Shown piece by piece: positions 1 to 8,470 of a stretch of 32,828 nt of DNA. Both the position numbers and the translations under genes were made by a program. The stretch is from an uncultured Saprospirales bacterium (lineage in GTDB: Bacteria; Bacteroidota; Bacteroidia; Chitinophagales; Saprospiraceae). Location of the stretch: positions 1 to 32,828 of the forward strand of contig CAJXUU010000020.1 in NCBI GenBank assembly GCA_913061325.1, in the 5' to 3' direction. A model generated the notes under the pieces. That model did no database searches. It was not told the DNA's origin and worked only from the letters and a program-made list of their open reading frames with translations. Every line of letters starts with the position of its first letter. Position 1 is the first letter of the stretch.

Positions 1-2244
1 CTATAATTGTATTTGTTTATTTCCTTGTAATTGGGAATCCGTTAATGTAAATGTTTGCTTTTCCCTATTTCGAAATACCTTTTTTACAAAAATTATTAAT
101 TCCTTTAATAGATTAGGATTATAGTCAAACCGATTGAGTATAAACTGAATAGAATTAAAGCCATATTCTTCTTTTAACAAATCAACTTCAACAATCTTTT
201 TTGATTGCGTCAAGCGAGCGTCTATAGCTACTAGGTTGACCGTTGCTATACTCATCATCAATAACGAACTCTGTTTGTAGAGCTCTTCGTTTAGGATTAG
301 GATTATATTATAAGACTTCTTTAAATCTTCTATAAAATGTTCCATTCTTACTTTTGTAAAGCTTTTGAATTTAGGATTTGTTAATGTGATGAGATCAAGG
401 TCCTTTTTAATGTTCATGACCTCTTCATTATTTGATTCTCTATTTTTCAAAATACCTTCAACATCTATTAATAATACTCTTCGCCCCTGAGCAGACAAAG
501 CAACCGCTAAGTGTACAGCATTAAATAAAGAACCTTCTTCAAACTTAAATGAGCTTAGACATACAACTCCTTTGTCTCTAATCAATTCTTTCATTTCCAA
601 TTGGCCAGCCTTTTGAAGAAAATGATTTTTTATCTCTTGATCGTTTTTCAACTTAGGTGTTACCATTGCAATTGGAATTCCAGATTTGGATTCTATCGTA
701 TGCCTATCATTTACTTTTACTTTTGCAAGGTGGACTAAGTGGATCATTAAGGTGGACCCAAACATCCCCATAATTGCTGATACAATTATGATAATAGGTC
801 TATTCGGAGATGTAGGGACCTTTGAAGGCTCCGCTGGACTAATTATTCTGTGAAATGAAATTTTTGCGGCTTTCGCAATTCTTGCCTCAATCCTCTTTTC
901 ATTTAAAGATATATATATCTTTTGATAGATATCAAACTCCCTATTCATCAATGTGATGATTTTCTCTTTTTCGGGAATCGTGATAAATGCTTTCTCAAAT
1001 TCCTTTATATCAGTTGAAAGGTTTTTGTATTTTATTTCTAGGTTCTTGGTAGTATTTGCGATACTCTCAATTAAGTACTTTGTAAGATCTCCAATTTTTT
1101 CATCTATAACTTTAACGCTTTCCTCTTCTGGGGTATATATCAGCAGCAGGTCCTTTTTTTTAGCTTGTAAAGCTTTTATATTCTTTATTATTTCAGTAGA
1201 TAATAGATCTGTAAATGCCTCAAAATTTGGTGCTAATTCTAAAAATTTGTCTTTTCCATTTTGAATGTAGGTATTGAGTGCTTGAATCGCTATTAGATTC
1301 ATTTTGACATTTGTCTGCTGTATCTTAAGCTGAGATATTTTTCTAAGATCAGTTTCTGTTTCCTGTCTAATATTTGTGATCCTTTTCGCATTTCGATAAC
1401 GCTCAATATTAGATTCAGCATTAGATAATTTTTTTGAAACTTCAACTAATTGTTTATCAAGAAATGCAACAGTAATCTCTGCTGCCTTATATTTTGCTTC
1501 GATATAATCCTGAGTATAAGTTTTGGCAAGGGCATTTACTAATATAGCAGCTTTTGCAGGAACGGGACTCTTATAATTGATTCGAATAACTGCAACATCT
1601 TTATCAACAGAAACAATATTTAAATTCGTAGATATTTTACTAATCAATTTTTGACGACTTAGGAACTCAAATTCATATTGGTCAATCAAGTTCAAATTTG
1701 GTTTACTAGCAATAAATTTTTCATCTAACGTGATTTTTAAATGTCCATATAGAAATGAAACAAGTTCGCCGAAACTTCCTTTTGTAAGCATCTCTTCCGA
1801 CTCTGGAAAATAGATTTCAAAGTTTCTATCAGAGATAATTTCTAATCTATACTTTTTATCATAAGCCTTTGAACTAATAAAATCGCCTTCAATAATAAAA
1901 GGAGAATTATCAAATAACTCTACTGACTTTAGTTTTCCTTTACGATAGATTTCGACATTGAAATCAATACTATCTAAAGTTTTACCTATCAAAACACTTG
2001 ATTTCAGCACTTCTATTTCAGTTGCAATTTTATTGGCTGTTGCAAATACATCAAAATCCTTAAAAAGGTTACTGTTCTGAACTCCTTCACTAACATCCGC
2101 TAGTTTCATTTTTGTCGTACTTTCATATAATGGAACGACATAACTGAGATATTTCTTGGCTGCCATAACAGCTACGAACATCGATAAAATAATCAGTAAA
2201 AACCCTCGAATAAATGGCTTTAAGAATCTTAAATTTTCTTCCAT
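1..2244 (-). CDS. Wzc-like polysaccharide co-polymerase with degenerate BY-kinase domain
   Basis: This is an inner-membrane chain-length and export regulator (PCP-2a/Wzc type) of exopolysaccharide or capsule synthesis. The 747 residues show a first membrane helix (about 11-32), a long periplasmic Wzz/GNVR region with coiled coils (about 255-310 and 350-425), the proline-rich segment before helix 2 (SPAEPSKVPTSPNRP, about 469-483), and helix 2 (about 483-505). A cytoplasmic CpsD/BY-kinase-like domain follows (about 515-715). The Walker A site is degenerate: where GxGKS/T is expected it reads SFKFEEGSLFNAV (565-577), without the lysine. The Walker A' strand VLLIDVEG is kept. The C-terminus has no tyrosine cluster. 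It is therefore probably catalytically inactive (inference). It begins 9 bp after the Wza-like gene and is the last gene of the operon inside the window; its stop codon is the first three bases of the window. Confidence 0.87.
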   Translation of the reverse strand: MEENLRFLKPFIRGFLLIILSMFVAVMAAKKYLSYVVPLYESTTKMKLADVSEGVQNSNLFKDFDVFATANKIATEIEVLKSSVLIGKTLDSIDFNVEIYRKGKLKSVELFDNSPFIIEGDFISSKAYDKKYRLEIISDRNFEIYFPESEEMLTKGSFGELVSFLYGHLKITLDEKFIASKPNLNLIDQYEFEFLSRQKLISKISTNLNIVSVDKDVAVIRINYKSPVPAKAAILVNALAKTYTQDYIEAKYKAAEITVAFLDKQLVEVSKKLSNAESNIERYRNAKRITNIRQETETDLRKISQLKIQQTNVKMNLIAIQALNTYIQNGKDKFLELAPNFEAFTDLLSTEIIKNIKALQAKKKDLLLIYTPEEESVKVIDEKIGDLTKYLIESIANTTKNLEIKYKNLSTDIKEFEKAFITIPEKEKIITLMNREFDIYQKIYISLNEKRIEARIAKAAKISFHRIISPAEPSKVPTSPNRPIIIIVSAIMGMFGSTLMIHLVHLAKVKVNDRHTIESKSGIPIAMVTPKLKNDQEIKNHFLQKAGQLEMKELIRDKGVVCLSSFKFEEGSLFNAVHLAVALSAQGRRVLLIDVEGILKNRESNNEEVMNIKKDLDLITLTNPKFKSFTKVRMEHFIEDLKKSYNIILILNEELYKQSSLLMMSIATVNLVAIDARLTQSKKIVEVDLLKEEYGFNSIQFILNRFDYNPNLLKELIIFVKKVFRNREKQTFTLTDSQLQGNKQIQL

Positions 2245-2253
2245 GTTTTTGAA

Positions 2254-3000
2254 TTATAAGAGGCCCAATACAATGGCCGATGCAGATACTGTTGAAGTAA
2301 GAGGTATGATAATCGAAACTCTTTTATCGAATTCTTTGTAGCTTTTAGATGGAACAATTACGATATCACCAGGGTGCAACTGAATGTTCTTTTGCAAAAA
2401 AATACCCGCCTCAGTTAAATCGATATTAACCACTCTTACATCTGGTCCTTCTTGACGTAGAATTTTTACGCATTCCAAGTTTGCATAGAAATCAAAACCA
2501 CCCGTTTGAGCAATCATATCAAGTAGAGTATTCCGATCTGTATCTACCTTAATAACCCCAGGATTTTTAACTTCTCCTAACACTGTAATCTCCTTATTCA
2601 AAATCTTAACATCTACGATCGGTGTTTTTATCCATCTTTGGAATACACCTCTTAATGTATCTTTCAATTCTACTACTGTTTTACCCTCGACTCTTGTAGT
2701 GCCGATTTTTGGAACCTCGATACATCCTCTTGCATCTACCATCAACCATTTACCATAAACCTCATTAGAATTGTAAATGCCATAGACTGAACCTACACTG
2801 AGTTCATCTTGGCCCCAAACACTAATATTTACTTTATCATATTTTCTTATTGTGTATTCATAATCTGGATTATGAAAAAAGGTACTGTCAATTTCCAATT
2901 TGGAATCTTGCAATTCTTCTTTTGATTCTATAAAAAGATTCTGAGTTTTGCATGAAACTAAAAGTAGCAACATGCTCAAAAAACCTAAATAGTTTTTCAT
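2254..3000 (-). CDS. Wza-like polysaccharide export outer-membrane lipoprotein (poly_export + SLBB)
   Basis: This is an outer-membrane channel component for exported polysaccharide, the partner of the Wzc-like protein just downstream. The 248-residue product has a lipoprotein signal with lipobox LVSC, giving a lipidated Cys17. Next come a Poly_export domain beginning at YTIRKYDKVNISVWGQDELS (about 49-130) and an SLBB strand (ITVLGEVKNPGVIKV, about 138-152). A hydrophobic C-terminal segment (about 228-248) resembles the membrane anchor of this family. It is shorter than E. coli Wza (about 380 residues), as is usual for Bacteroidota homologues with a single SLBB domain. It lies 9 bp from both neighbours, so it is surely co-transcribed with the response regulator upstream and the co-polymerase downstream. 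Confidence 0.92.
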   Translation of the reverse strand: MKNYLGFLSMLLLLVSCKTQNLFIESKEELQDSKLEIDSTFFHNPDYEYTIRKYDKVNISVWGQDELSVGSVYGIYNSNEVYGKWLMVDARGCIEVPKIGTTRVEGKTVVELKDTLRGVFQRWIKTPIVDVKILNKEITVLGEVKNPGVIKVDTDRNTLLDMIAQTGGFDFYANLECVKILRQEGPDVRVVNIDLTEAGIFLQKNIQLHPGDIVIVPSKSYKEFDKRVSIIIPLTSTVSASAIVLGLL

Positions 3001-3009
3001 TGCTAAATA

Positions 3010-3435
3010 TTAATTAAATGAGAACATTGATTTAAAACGAGAAGGCTTTTGTTTCTTAACTATCTTATCCAAACTTGAAATTCTGTTAATCACTTGTGCC
3101 ATCTTTTCTACTTCTTGGTCACTTTTAATGATGTAATCAAAAGCCCCATATTTTAATGCGTCAACAGCCGTTTGTAGATCCTCTTGAGCTGAAACCATCA
3201 CAACATTAATATTTGGATTAAATCGTTTGATTTTCTTTAGAACTTCAAAACCATTCAATGTATCCATCTTATAATCAAGAAATATTATATCTGGATATTC
3301 AATTAAGCTGTTTAAACAGTCTGTTCCACTTTGAAACATTAAAACATCATGAAATCCTAAATTTCTGAGATGTTGTTCATACATGTTGAGACAAAACAAA
3401 TCATCATCCACCAAAAATATTTTGTAATCTATCAT
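3010..3435 (-). CDS. Single-domain CheY-like response regulator
   Basis: This 141-residue receiver domain has no output domain. The ORF track starts at 3498, but the receiver fold begins exactly at the internal methionine (MIDYKIFLVDDD), which has an A/T-rich leader typical of the phylum, so I use 3435. Visible phosphorylation-site residues are the acidic pair D10/D11, phospho-acceptor D54 (IIFLDYKM), S82 (MVSAQ) and K104 (YIIKSD). The loop SAQEDLQTAVDALKYGAFDYIIK closely resembles the receiver of the NtrC-type regulator at 8471-9814, so the two belong to one subfamily. It sits directly in front of wza/wzc-like genes, which suggests that it receives phosphate from the neighbouring HPt proteins and acts on polysaccharide export by protein contact (inference). 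The short basic tail (KKQKPSRFKSMFSFN) has no recognised domain. Confidence 0.9.
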   Translation of the reverse strand: MIDYKIFLVDDDLFCLNMYEQHLRNLGFHDVLMFQSGTDCLNSLIEYPDIIFLDYKMDTLNGFEVLKKIKRFNPNINVVMVSAQEDLQTAVDALKYGAFDYIIKSDQEVEKMAQVINRISSLDKIVKKQKPSRFKSMFSFN

Positions 3436-3602
3436 TGTTATTTTTTTATGATAGATGCCAAAGGCATGCCTACATATCAACAATCTGACTACCAGCAACT
3501 TAAGTGTAATTCATTATCATGTTTTTCCACTAAACGGAAAGCTGTCCACGTGGTGGACGCCATTGTTGATGTATTATAATATATATACCAAGGCAAAATG
3601 AA
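3436..3602 (-). promoter_or_regulatory. Probable promoter/operator region of the response regulator-wza-wzc operon
   Basis: This 167-bp gap precedes the polysaccharide export operon. It holds three small dyads: ATGCC-AAA-GGCAT (3455-3467), TTTCC-N7-GGAAA (3524-3540) and GTCCAC-GTG-GTGGAC (about 3542-3556). No convincing sigma-54 -24/-12 pair was found; the closest (TTACAC-N5-TTGCT on the minus strand) lacks the -24 GG. It is likely regulatory, but the active element cannot be chosen from sequence alone. Confidence 0.35.
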
Positions 3603-4394
3603 CTAATCTAATTCATTTGTCAATTGGTCAATAACTTGATTCAAAACATTTTCAATTTTGACAAGAAATTGAGGTATTAATTCTGAGTTTGGTTTTTCTA
3701 AAGAAAGGAATTCTACTTGTTTTATTTCTTCTGAAATTTGAGTAATACCTAAGACATCAATGCTTGGTTTTATACGATGCGTTATAGCGTTCAAAGTTTT
3801 AAAATCTTTCTCTTGAAATGCCATTTTCATCTTTTGTAAGGAAGATGGTATTGTCTTGACAAATAATCCAATCATTCTATTCACAAACTCTTTATCTCCT
3901 CTACTTATTTCTTCTATTTTTGATATATCATAGTCCATCATATGCTGAGGTTCTCGATCCTTAGTTTCATGTTGTATAACTGATGTCTTTTGCTGACTTA
4001 CATTCAATAATGTTTGTAATAATATTTCTTTATTGAATGGCTTTACGATATAAGCATCCATCCCGGCTGACAAACATTGGTCAATTTGTTCTTTTAATGT
4101 ACTTCCTGTTAGAGCTACAATAGGAGTACTGAGTTTTAATTCTTTTCTGATTATCCTTGTCGCTTGAATTCCATTCATCACTGGCATTTGAATATCCATC
4201 AATATAATATCAAAATTATCTTTAATTATTTCATCGATTGCCTCTTTGCCATTTTGAACTTCTGTAATTAGAATATCATAATTAGCCATAGTCCTTCTGG
4301 CTAAAATCCGATTCATTGAGTTATCATCTACTATTAATACTTTCTTATTCTCGAGTAGTTTGTAGTCTGGCATAGTTAAGTCACTTATTTTCAT
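3603..4394 (-). CDS. Free-standing REC-HPt phosphorelay protein
   Basis: This 263-residue protein joins a receiver domain (about 17-135) to a histidine phosphotransfer domain (about 160-262). The receiver has D23/D24, phospho-acceptor D67 (IILMDIQMPVMNG) and K118 (YIVKPF). The HPt carries H206 in LNAITHRIKPS. It aligns end to end with the C-terminal 260 residues of the hybrid kinase at 5054-8332, sharing for example MDIQMP, GIQATRIIR, HRIKPS and the terminal VIDQL-NE. It is thus best explained as the surviving tail of a duplicated kinase gene that lost its sensor and catalytic part. Both phospho-sites remain and there are no stops, so it is probably functional as a shuttle between the kinase and the nearby regulators. 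It lies between a dead NtrC relic and the response regulator-wza-wzc operon. Confidence 0.88.
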   Translation of the reverse strand: MKISDLTMPDYKLLENKKVLIVDDNSMNRILARRTMANYDILITEVQNGKEAIDEIIKDNFDIILMDIQMPVMNGIQATRIIRKELKLSTPIVALTGSTLKEQIDQCLSAGMDAYIVKPFNKEILLQTLLNVSQQKTSVIQHETKDREPQHMMDYDISKIEEISRGDKEFVNRMIGLFVKTIPSSLQKMKMAFQEKDFKTLNAITHRIKPSIDVLGITQISEEIKQVEFLSLEKPNSELIPQFLVKIENVLNQVIDQLTNELD

Positions 4395-4562
4395 TGTTCC
4401 AATGGCGGGAAAAAATTGCCCATTTAATTTCTATTTGTGCGTCCTAAATGTTCATAAAAATGTACTTGCTTAGCCGCGTATAAATTCTCTTTTACAAAAC
4501 CTTCAATTATTCAATATATAATTATGTGCAAGAGCAGAATTTCATATTTATACAATTTCGTT

Positions 4563-5068
4563 TTATTGGATCATTATATATATATAGTATTTCCCAACAT
4601 CTAATTTTTAAGCCACCAAAATACATTATTATCATTTTTTTAAAAGAAAAAATTTAATGATATCGCAGTTATATTCTCTCAGTATTTTTTCCATAGTAAT
4701 AAAATTTTCATCTTGTTTTATTGCTGCTCAAGCAATATATTCGGCTTTTACTTCTATTCCATCACTTATTATACAAGTCTAATCAACAATAGATTTTAAT
4801 TCTCTTACGTTTCTTTGAAAGCTATATTTAACTAATTTATGTTCTTCATCATCAGAGAATTTCACCTCCACCTTGTTATTATTCTTCGAAAAGGAACCAA
4901 AAGTATTTACTCAGTATTATTACATCAGAACCTCTTTCTCTTTATGGCAGCAATTCAATAGGTAATCCAATTATCCTGTAATAAAAATCCTCTCTAAAAT
5001 TCCCAGCTTTGACTTCATCAATTAATATACTCTGAGTTGCTGTTAATGAACGTTCATCTAACTTCATT
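4563..5068 (-). pseudogene. Decayed C-terminal remnant of a second NtrC-type sigma-54 activator
   Basis: The 660-bp space between the REC-HPt gene and the kinase is not empty. Read on the minus strand it matches residues about 277-447 of the intact regulator at 8471-9814. Examples are FREDFYYRIIGLPIELLP (intact FREDLYYRVIGLPIELPP), RERGSDVIILSKYF, YSFQRNVRELKSIVD (intact YSFPGNVRELKAIVD), LREYNCDII, and KLDVG at the DNA-binding helix. It contains several in-frame stops (after LLP, IVD, YIA, and three in a row before the helix-turn-helix) and at least one frameshift near 4880-4890. The N-terminal receiver, Walker A and GAFTGA parts are missing. Its first bases overlap the last codons of the kinase, which marks a recombination joint. 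Confidence 0.88.
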
Positions 5069-8000
5069 TTTTAATTGATCGATTACTTTTCCCATCACAC
5101 TCTCCACTTTATTAATAAATTGGGGTAATAATGTTGAATCAGAGTCACTAAGAGCGAGAATTTCAATTTGCTTTATTTCATTTACAATCTCTCTTATTCC
5201 CATATCGCTTATACTTGGTTTTATTCGGTGAGCAACAGTATTTAAAGTAATAAAGTCTTTATTTTTGTATGCATCTTTCATTGCATGTATAGATGCCGGA
5301 ATTGTCCTAATAAATAAATGGATCATTTTAATCAAAAATTCCTGATCCCCACCACTTGATTTTTCAAGGAATGCTAAATCATAAGCTTTCGTCTTCGTTG
5401 ATAAGTATTCTATTTCGTTTTTATGAGTCTGAGGCTCAATTGTTCTTTTCTCAATAACATTAAGCAAAACTTGCACAAAAACTTTTTCTTCAAAAGGCTT
5501 TACAACATAAGCATTCATTCCAACTGACAAACAAAGGTCTATTTGTTTTTTGAAAGCATTTGCAGTCAACGCAATAATTGGTGTTTGCATTTCTAATTCA
5601 TTCCGAATTATTCTAGTAGCTTGAATCCCATCCATAATTGGCATTTGAATATCCATTAAGATGATATCAAACGTTTCTGCCTTAACTTTTTCAATTGCTT
5701 CTTTTCCGTTTTCAACTTCTGTTATGAATACATTGTATTTAGATAACGTGGTTACTGCAACTAGGCGATTTAGTGGATTATCCTCCACTAACAATATTCT
5801 TATACCTTTCAGTTTAGTATAATCCAGAATAATATTTCCTTTAGTGATCTCATTGACATTTCCTATTGGAAGTGGCAATTCAATATCAATTTGAGTTCCT
5901 ATACCTATTTTACTAGAAACATTAATTTCCCCGCCCATCAGTTGAATCAAATTAGAAGTAATAGCCATACCTAACCCGGTACCCCCATATAGTCGAAAGG
6001 TCGATTCATCTTCTTGAGAAAACTTATTAAATAAACTACTCAAATAAGCATCTTCAATTCCTATCCCAGTATCTGAAACTGTAATGTAAACCAGTTGAGA
6101 ATAATTGTTAGTAGATTTAACTTCACAAGTTAAAGTAACATTACCTTTTTCGGTGAATTTTAGTGCATTATCAACAAGATTAATTAAGATCTGTCTAATC
6201 CGAATAGCATCTCCGATATAAGCAGGTTTGATATCATCTGAAACGATAATAGCCAAATCCAGATGCTTTTCTATTGCCTTTATTGACATTATCTGTGCAA
6301 CTGAATCAAATACTTTCTTCAATTGAAAGTGCTGATTTTCCAATTTAAATTGTCCAGCTTCTATTTTTGAGATATCCAAAATCTTATTCACAATCGAAAG
6401 TAAGTGCTCAGCGGCTGCTTTAGCATTATTTGCATATATGTTTTCTTTTTCATCAAGTTGACTTTTCAACAACTCTCTAAGCATTCCAAGTATTGCATTT
6501 AGTGGCGTACGGATTTCATGACTCATATTAGCCAAAAAATATTCTTTTGCCTTAGAAGAATCTTCAGCCACTTGTCTAGCTTTTTTCAATTCCTTCTCAA
6601 GTTTTTTATGACTAGTTATATCAAGATGAATGCCTATAGACCCAATCATATTTCCAGAACTATCGTAGGAAGGACCACCACTTATTAACCACCATTTACG
6701 CTCATTCTTCCTGTTTCTTATTTTAATTTCGTAAACATATGAAATCCCATCATCTCTGAGTTTGCTCTTTTCAGCCATCATGTCCTGACCTTCTTCAGAG
6801 AGCAAAACTTTACTCGCAATTTCCCCCAATAATTCATCTAAACTATACCCACTCATTTTACAGAAACTTTGATTTACATATTGAATTCTTTCGTCTAAGT
6901 CGACTTCAATGATTCCAAGTTCCATATTTGCTATTATCCCTCGATATTTATCTTCACTTCTTCTTAAAGCAATTTCCGCAAGTCTTTTTTCCGTAATATC
7001 CCTCGCAACTGCGATTATATTATTCACCCTTCCATCAGGTGCAAAATCAAATGTCACATTTTGCCCAACCCAAACAGTTATACCTTCACTAGTAATTATG
7101 GGCAATTCGAAGTAAGTCTCTTTCAACTGCTGAGTTAATTGGCTATAATAAAATGCTATAGCTTCTTCTCTATGACTATCTTTGACTAACTCCAAATATT
7201 TTTTTCCCCTTAATTGCTTCAAAGTATAGCCCGTCATTTTAGAAAACACTGAATTGGCATATGTAAAATAGCCTTTACTATTTAACTCATATAAAGTTTC
7301 TCCAGCTCTTTCAATTAACTCCTCAAATCTCTGTCTATTTTCAATTAATGCCTTTTCAATCTTTGCCTGTTTTTCTAGAGCGATTGCATTCTTCATCTTT
7401 ATAGCAGCGAGGTTGGCAATAATAGTAAAATCAGAAAGGTGTTCTTTCGTGAAAAAATTTTTCTTTGAATGTTCTGAATCAATTATTCCAATAACCTTTT
7501 TGTCTGAAATAATGGGAACAGTTAATTCAGAATACCTAAACTTATCATCTGGAATATATTCGCGAACGAGAGATGTATCATTAATAAGTAAAGCTTCTCC
7601 AGTTAATGCAACTTTCCCTACAATACCGTCTCCAATTTTAATTTTTAATGGATTTATAATCTCTCGATTATCTTTTTGTTTATACCCATATGCCGCTCTC
7701 TGTGAAAGATATTGGGTGTCTTCATCTATCAAATAAATTACACAATCCTCCAAATCAAATCTACGAATAGCACTTTCTATTATTGTCCATGCTATTTCAT
7801 CAAGTGTTATTTGTCTTAACAAATCGGCTGAAAATTCATTAATACCTCTTAAAATATTTCTTTGATGACTTACTTTTGAAAGTAATTCCTTGATTTCACT
7901 GGTTGCAATCTTTTGAGTCATAAGAATATTATGCAAATCAATTATTGGATCATGAATAGCAAAATCTGTTATTGTAAGATTTCTTTCTTTAATTTCATCT

Positions 8001-8332
8001 ACTGAATCAAACCATGGCGAACCAACAAATAAAAACTGTTCTTTATCAACAAGATACTCAAATTGACCACGAAGAATAAAGGGCTTAATTTCTTTGGTTT
8101 GCAAAATAATAATTTGGTCCAACATTGACACCAATTCTTCATATTTGAGATCTCCCAATTCTGGTCTCTTTAAAAGAAATAGTGAAGAAAATGATGATTT
8201 GCCATCACAGTCACAAATCTTTCTAAGGCTTTTACCAATCGATTGAATTTTAAGCTGATTATCAATCAAAATATAAAAAGGAAATAGCCTGTTAAACTGA
8301 TCAAACTTAAATGTTATAGATTCCTGATTCAT
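5054..8332 (-). CDS. Hybrid sensor histidine kinase: HNOBA-GAF-PAS-PAS-HisKA-HATPase-REC-HPt
   Basis: This 1092-residue kinase appears soluble, with no membrane helices. Residues 8-140 look like an HNOBA domain, the partner domain of H-NOX in soluble guanylate cyclases (FDQFNRLFPFYILID, RGQFEYL, FLFVGSPWFDSVDEI, LTITDFAIHDPIIDL). A helix, then GAF (about 165-320), PAS (335-455) and PAS (460-580) follow. HisKA has H605 in NMSHEIRTPLNAIL. The ATPase domain has DNALKF (721-726), DTGIGI (754-759) and GGTGLGMAI (783-791). The receiver has D894 (LMDIQMP) and K945, and the HPt has H1035 (VAHRIKPS). This complete His-Asp-His layout predicts internal transfer, then output to a separate receiver, most likely the NtrC-type regulator 138 bp upstream. 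No H-NOX gene lies in the window. The stop codon falls inside homology to the NtrC relic, so the natural C-terminus may have been altered by one or two residues. Confidence 0.92.
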   Translation of the reverse strand: MNQESITFKFDQFNRLFPFYILIDNQLKIQSIGKSLRKICDCDGKSSFSSLFLLKRPELGDLKYEELVSMLDQIIILQTKEIKPFILRGQFEYLVDKEQFLFVGSPWFDSVDEIKERNLTITDFAIHDPIIDLHNILMTQKIATSEIKELLSKVSHQRNILRGINEFSADLLRQITLDEIAWTIIESAIRRFDLEDCVIYLIDEDTQYLSQRAAYGYKQKDNREIINPLKIKIGDGIVGKVALTGEALLINDTSLVREYIPDDKFRYSELTVPIISDKKVIGIIDSEHSKKNFFTKEHLSDFTIIANLAAIKMKNAIALEKQAKIEKALIENRQRFEELIERAGETLYELNSKGYFTYANSVFSKMTGYTLKQLRGKKYLELVKDSHREEAIAFYYSQLTQQLKETYFELPIITSEGITVWVGQNVTFDFAPDGRVNNIIAVARDITEKRLAEIALRRSEDKYRGIIANMELGIIEVDLDERIQYVNQSFCKMSGYSLDELLGEIASKVLLSEEGQDMMAEKSKLRDDGISYVYEIKIRNRKNERKWWLISGGPSYDSSGNMIGSIGIHLDITSHKKLEKELKKARQVAEDSSKAKEYFLANMSHEIRTPLNAILGMLRELLKSQLDEKENIYANNAKAAAEHLLSIVNKILDISKIEAGQFKLENQHFQLKKVFDSVAQIMSIKAIEKHLDLAIIVSDDIKPAYIGDAIRIRQILINLVDNALKFTEKGNVTLTCEVKSTNNYSQLVYITVSDTGIGIEDAYLSSLFNKFSQEDESTFRLYGGTGLGMAITSNLIQLMGGEINVSSKIGIGTQIDIELPLPIGNVNEITKGNIILDYTKLKGIRILLVEDNPLNRLVAVTTLSKYNVFITEVENGKEAIEKVKAETFDIILMDIQMPIMDGIQATRIIRNELEMQTPIIALTANAFKKQIDLCLSVGMNAYVVKPFEEKVFVQVLLNVIEKRTIEPQTHKNEIEYLSTKTKAYDLAFLEKSSGGDQEFLIKMIHLFIRTIPASIHAMKDAYKNKDFITLNTVAHRIKPSISDMGIREIVNEIKQIEILALSDSDSTLLPQFINKVESVMGKVIDQLKNEVR

Positions 8333-8343
8333 TAGATACCAAC

Positions 8344-8361
8344 TTACCTTAAATATTTCAT
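8344..8361 (-). other. Five-codon leader ORF behind a perfect Shine-Dalgarno sequence
   Basis: On the minus strand AAAAAGGAGGTGATC is followed directly by ATG AAA TAT TTA AGG TAA. The AGGAGGTGATC string (8362-8372) is fully complementary to the usual 16S rRNA 3' end, which is exceptional in a phylum that rarely uses Shine-Dalgarno pairing and unlike the other gene starts in this window. The tiny ORF (MKYLR) ends 11 bases before the ATG of the hybrid kinase and is out of frame with it. It may be a translated leader that modulates kinase translation, or a chance match. Confidence 0.35.
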
Positions 8362-8470
8362 GATCACCTCCTTTTTATCGACTATTCACTAATTCAATGA
8401 TTACTAGTGTATCATACAACTTTCCTAAACCCGCAGAAATCCTCTAACAAGATCCTGCAAGCCCATCTAT

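Noticed and set aside
953-1264. 103-residue plus-strand ORF
   Set aside because: It is a shadow of the Wzc-like gene; composition is that of a reversed coiled-coil region.
3480-3510. Sigma-54 promoter TTACAC-N5-TTGCT on the minus strand
   Set aside because: The -24 element lacks the invariant GG, so it does not qualify even though a sigma-54 activator is nearby.
4395-4562. Remnant of the missing kinase N-terminus upstream of the REC-HPt gene
   Set aside because: No match to the intact kinase N-terminus or its leader could be recognised in this 168-bp stretch, so the deletion appears complete.
8362-8376. Plus-strand GATCACCTCCTTTTT as the 3' end of a 16S rRNA gene
   Set aside because: Only about 15 bases match and no flanking rRNA sequence is present; it is the complement of the Shine-Dalgarno string on the minus strand.
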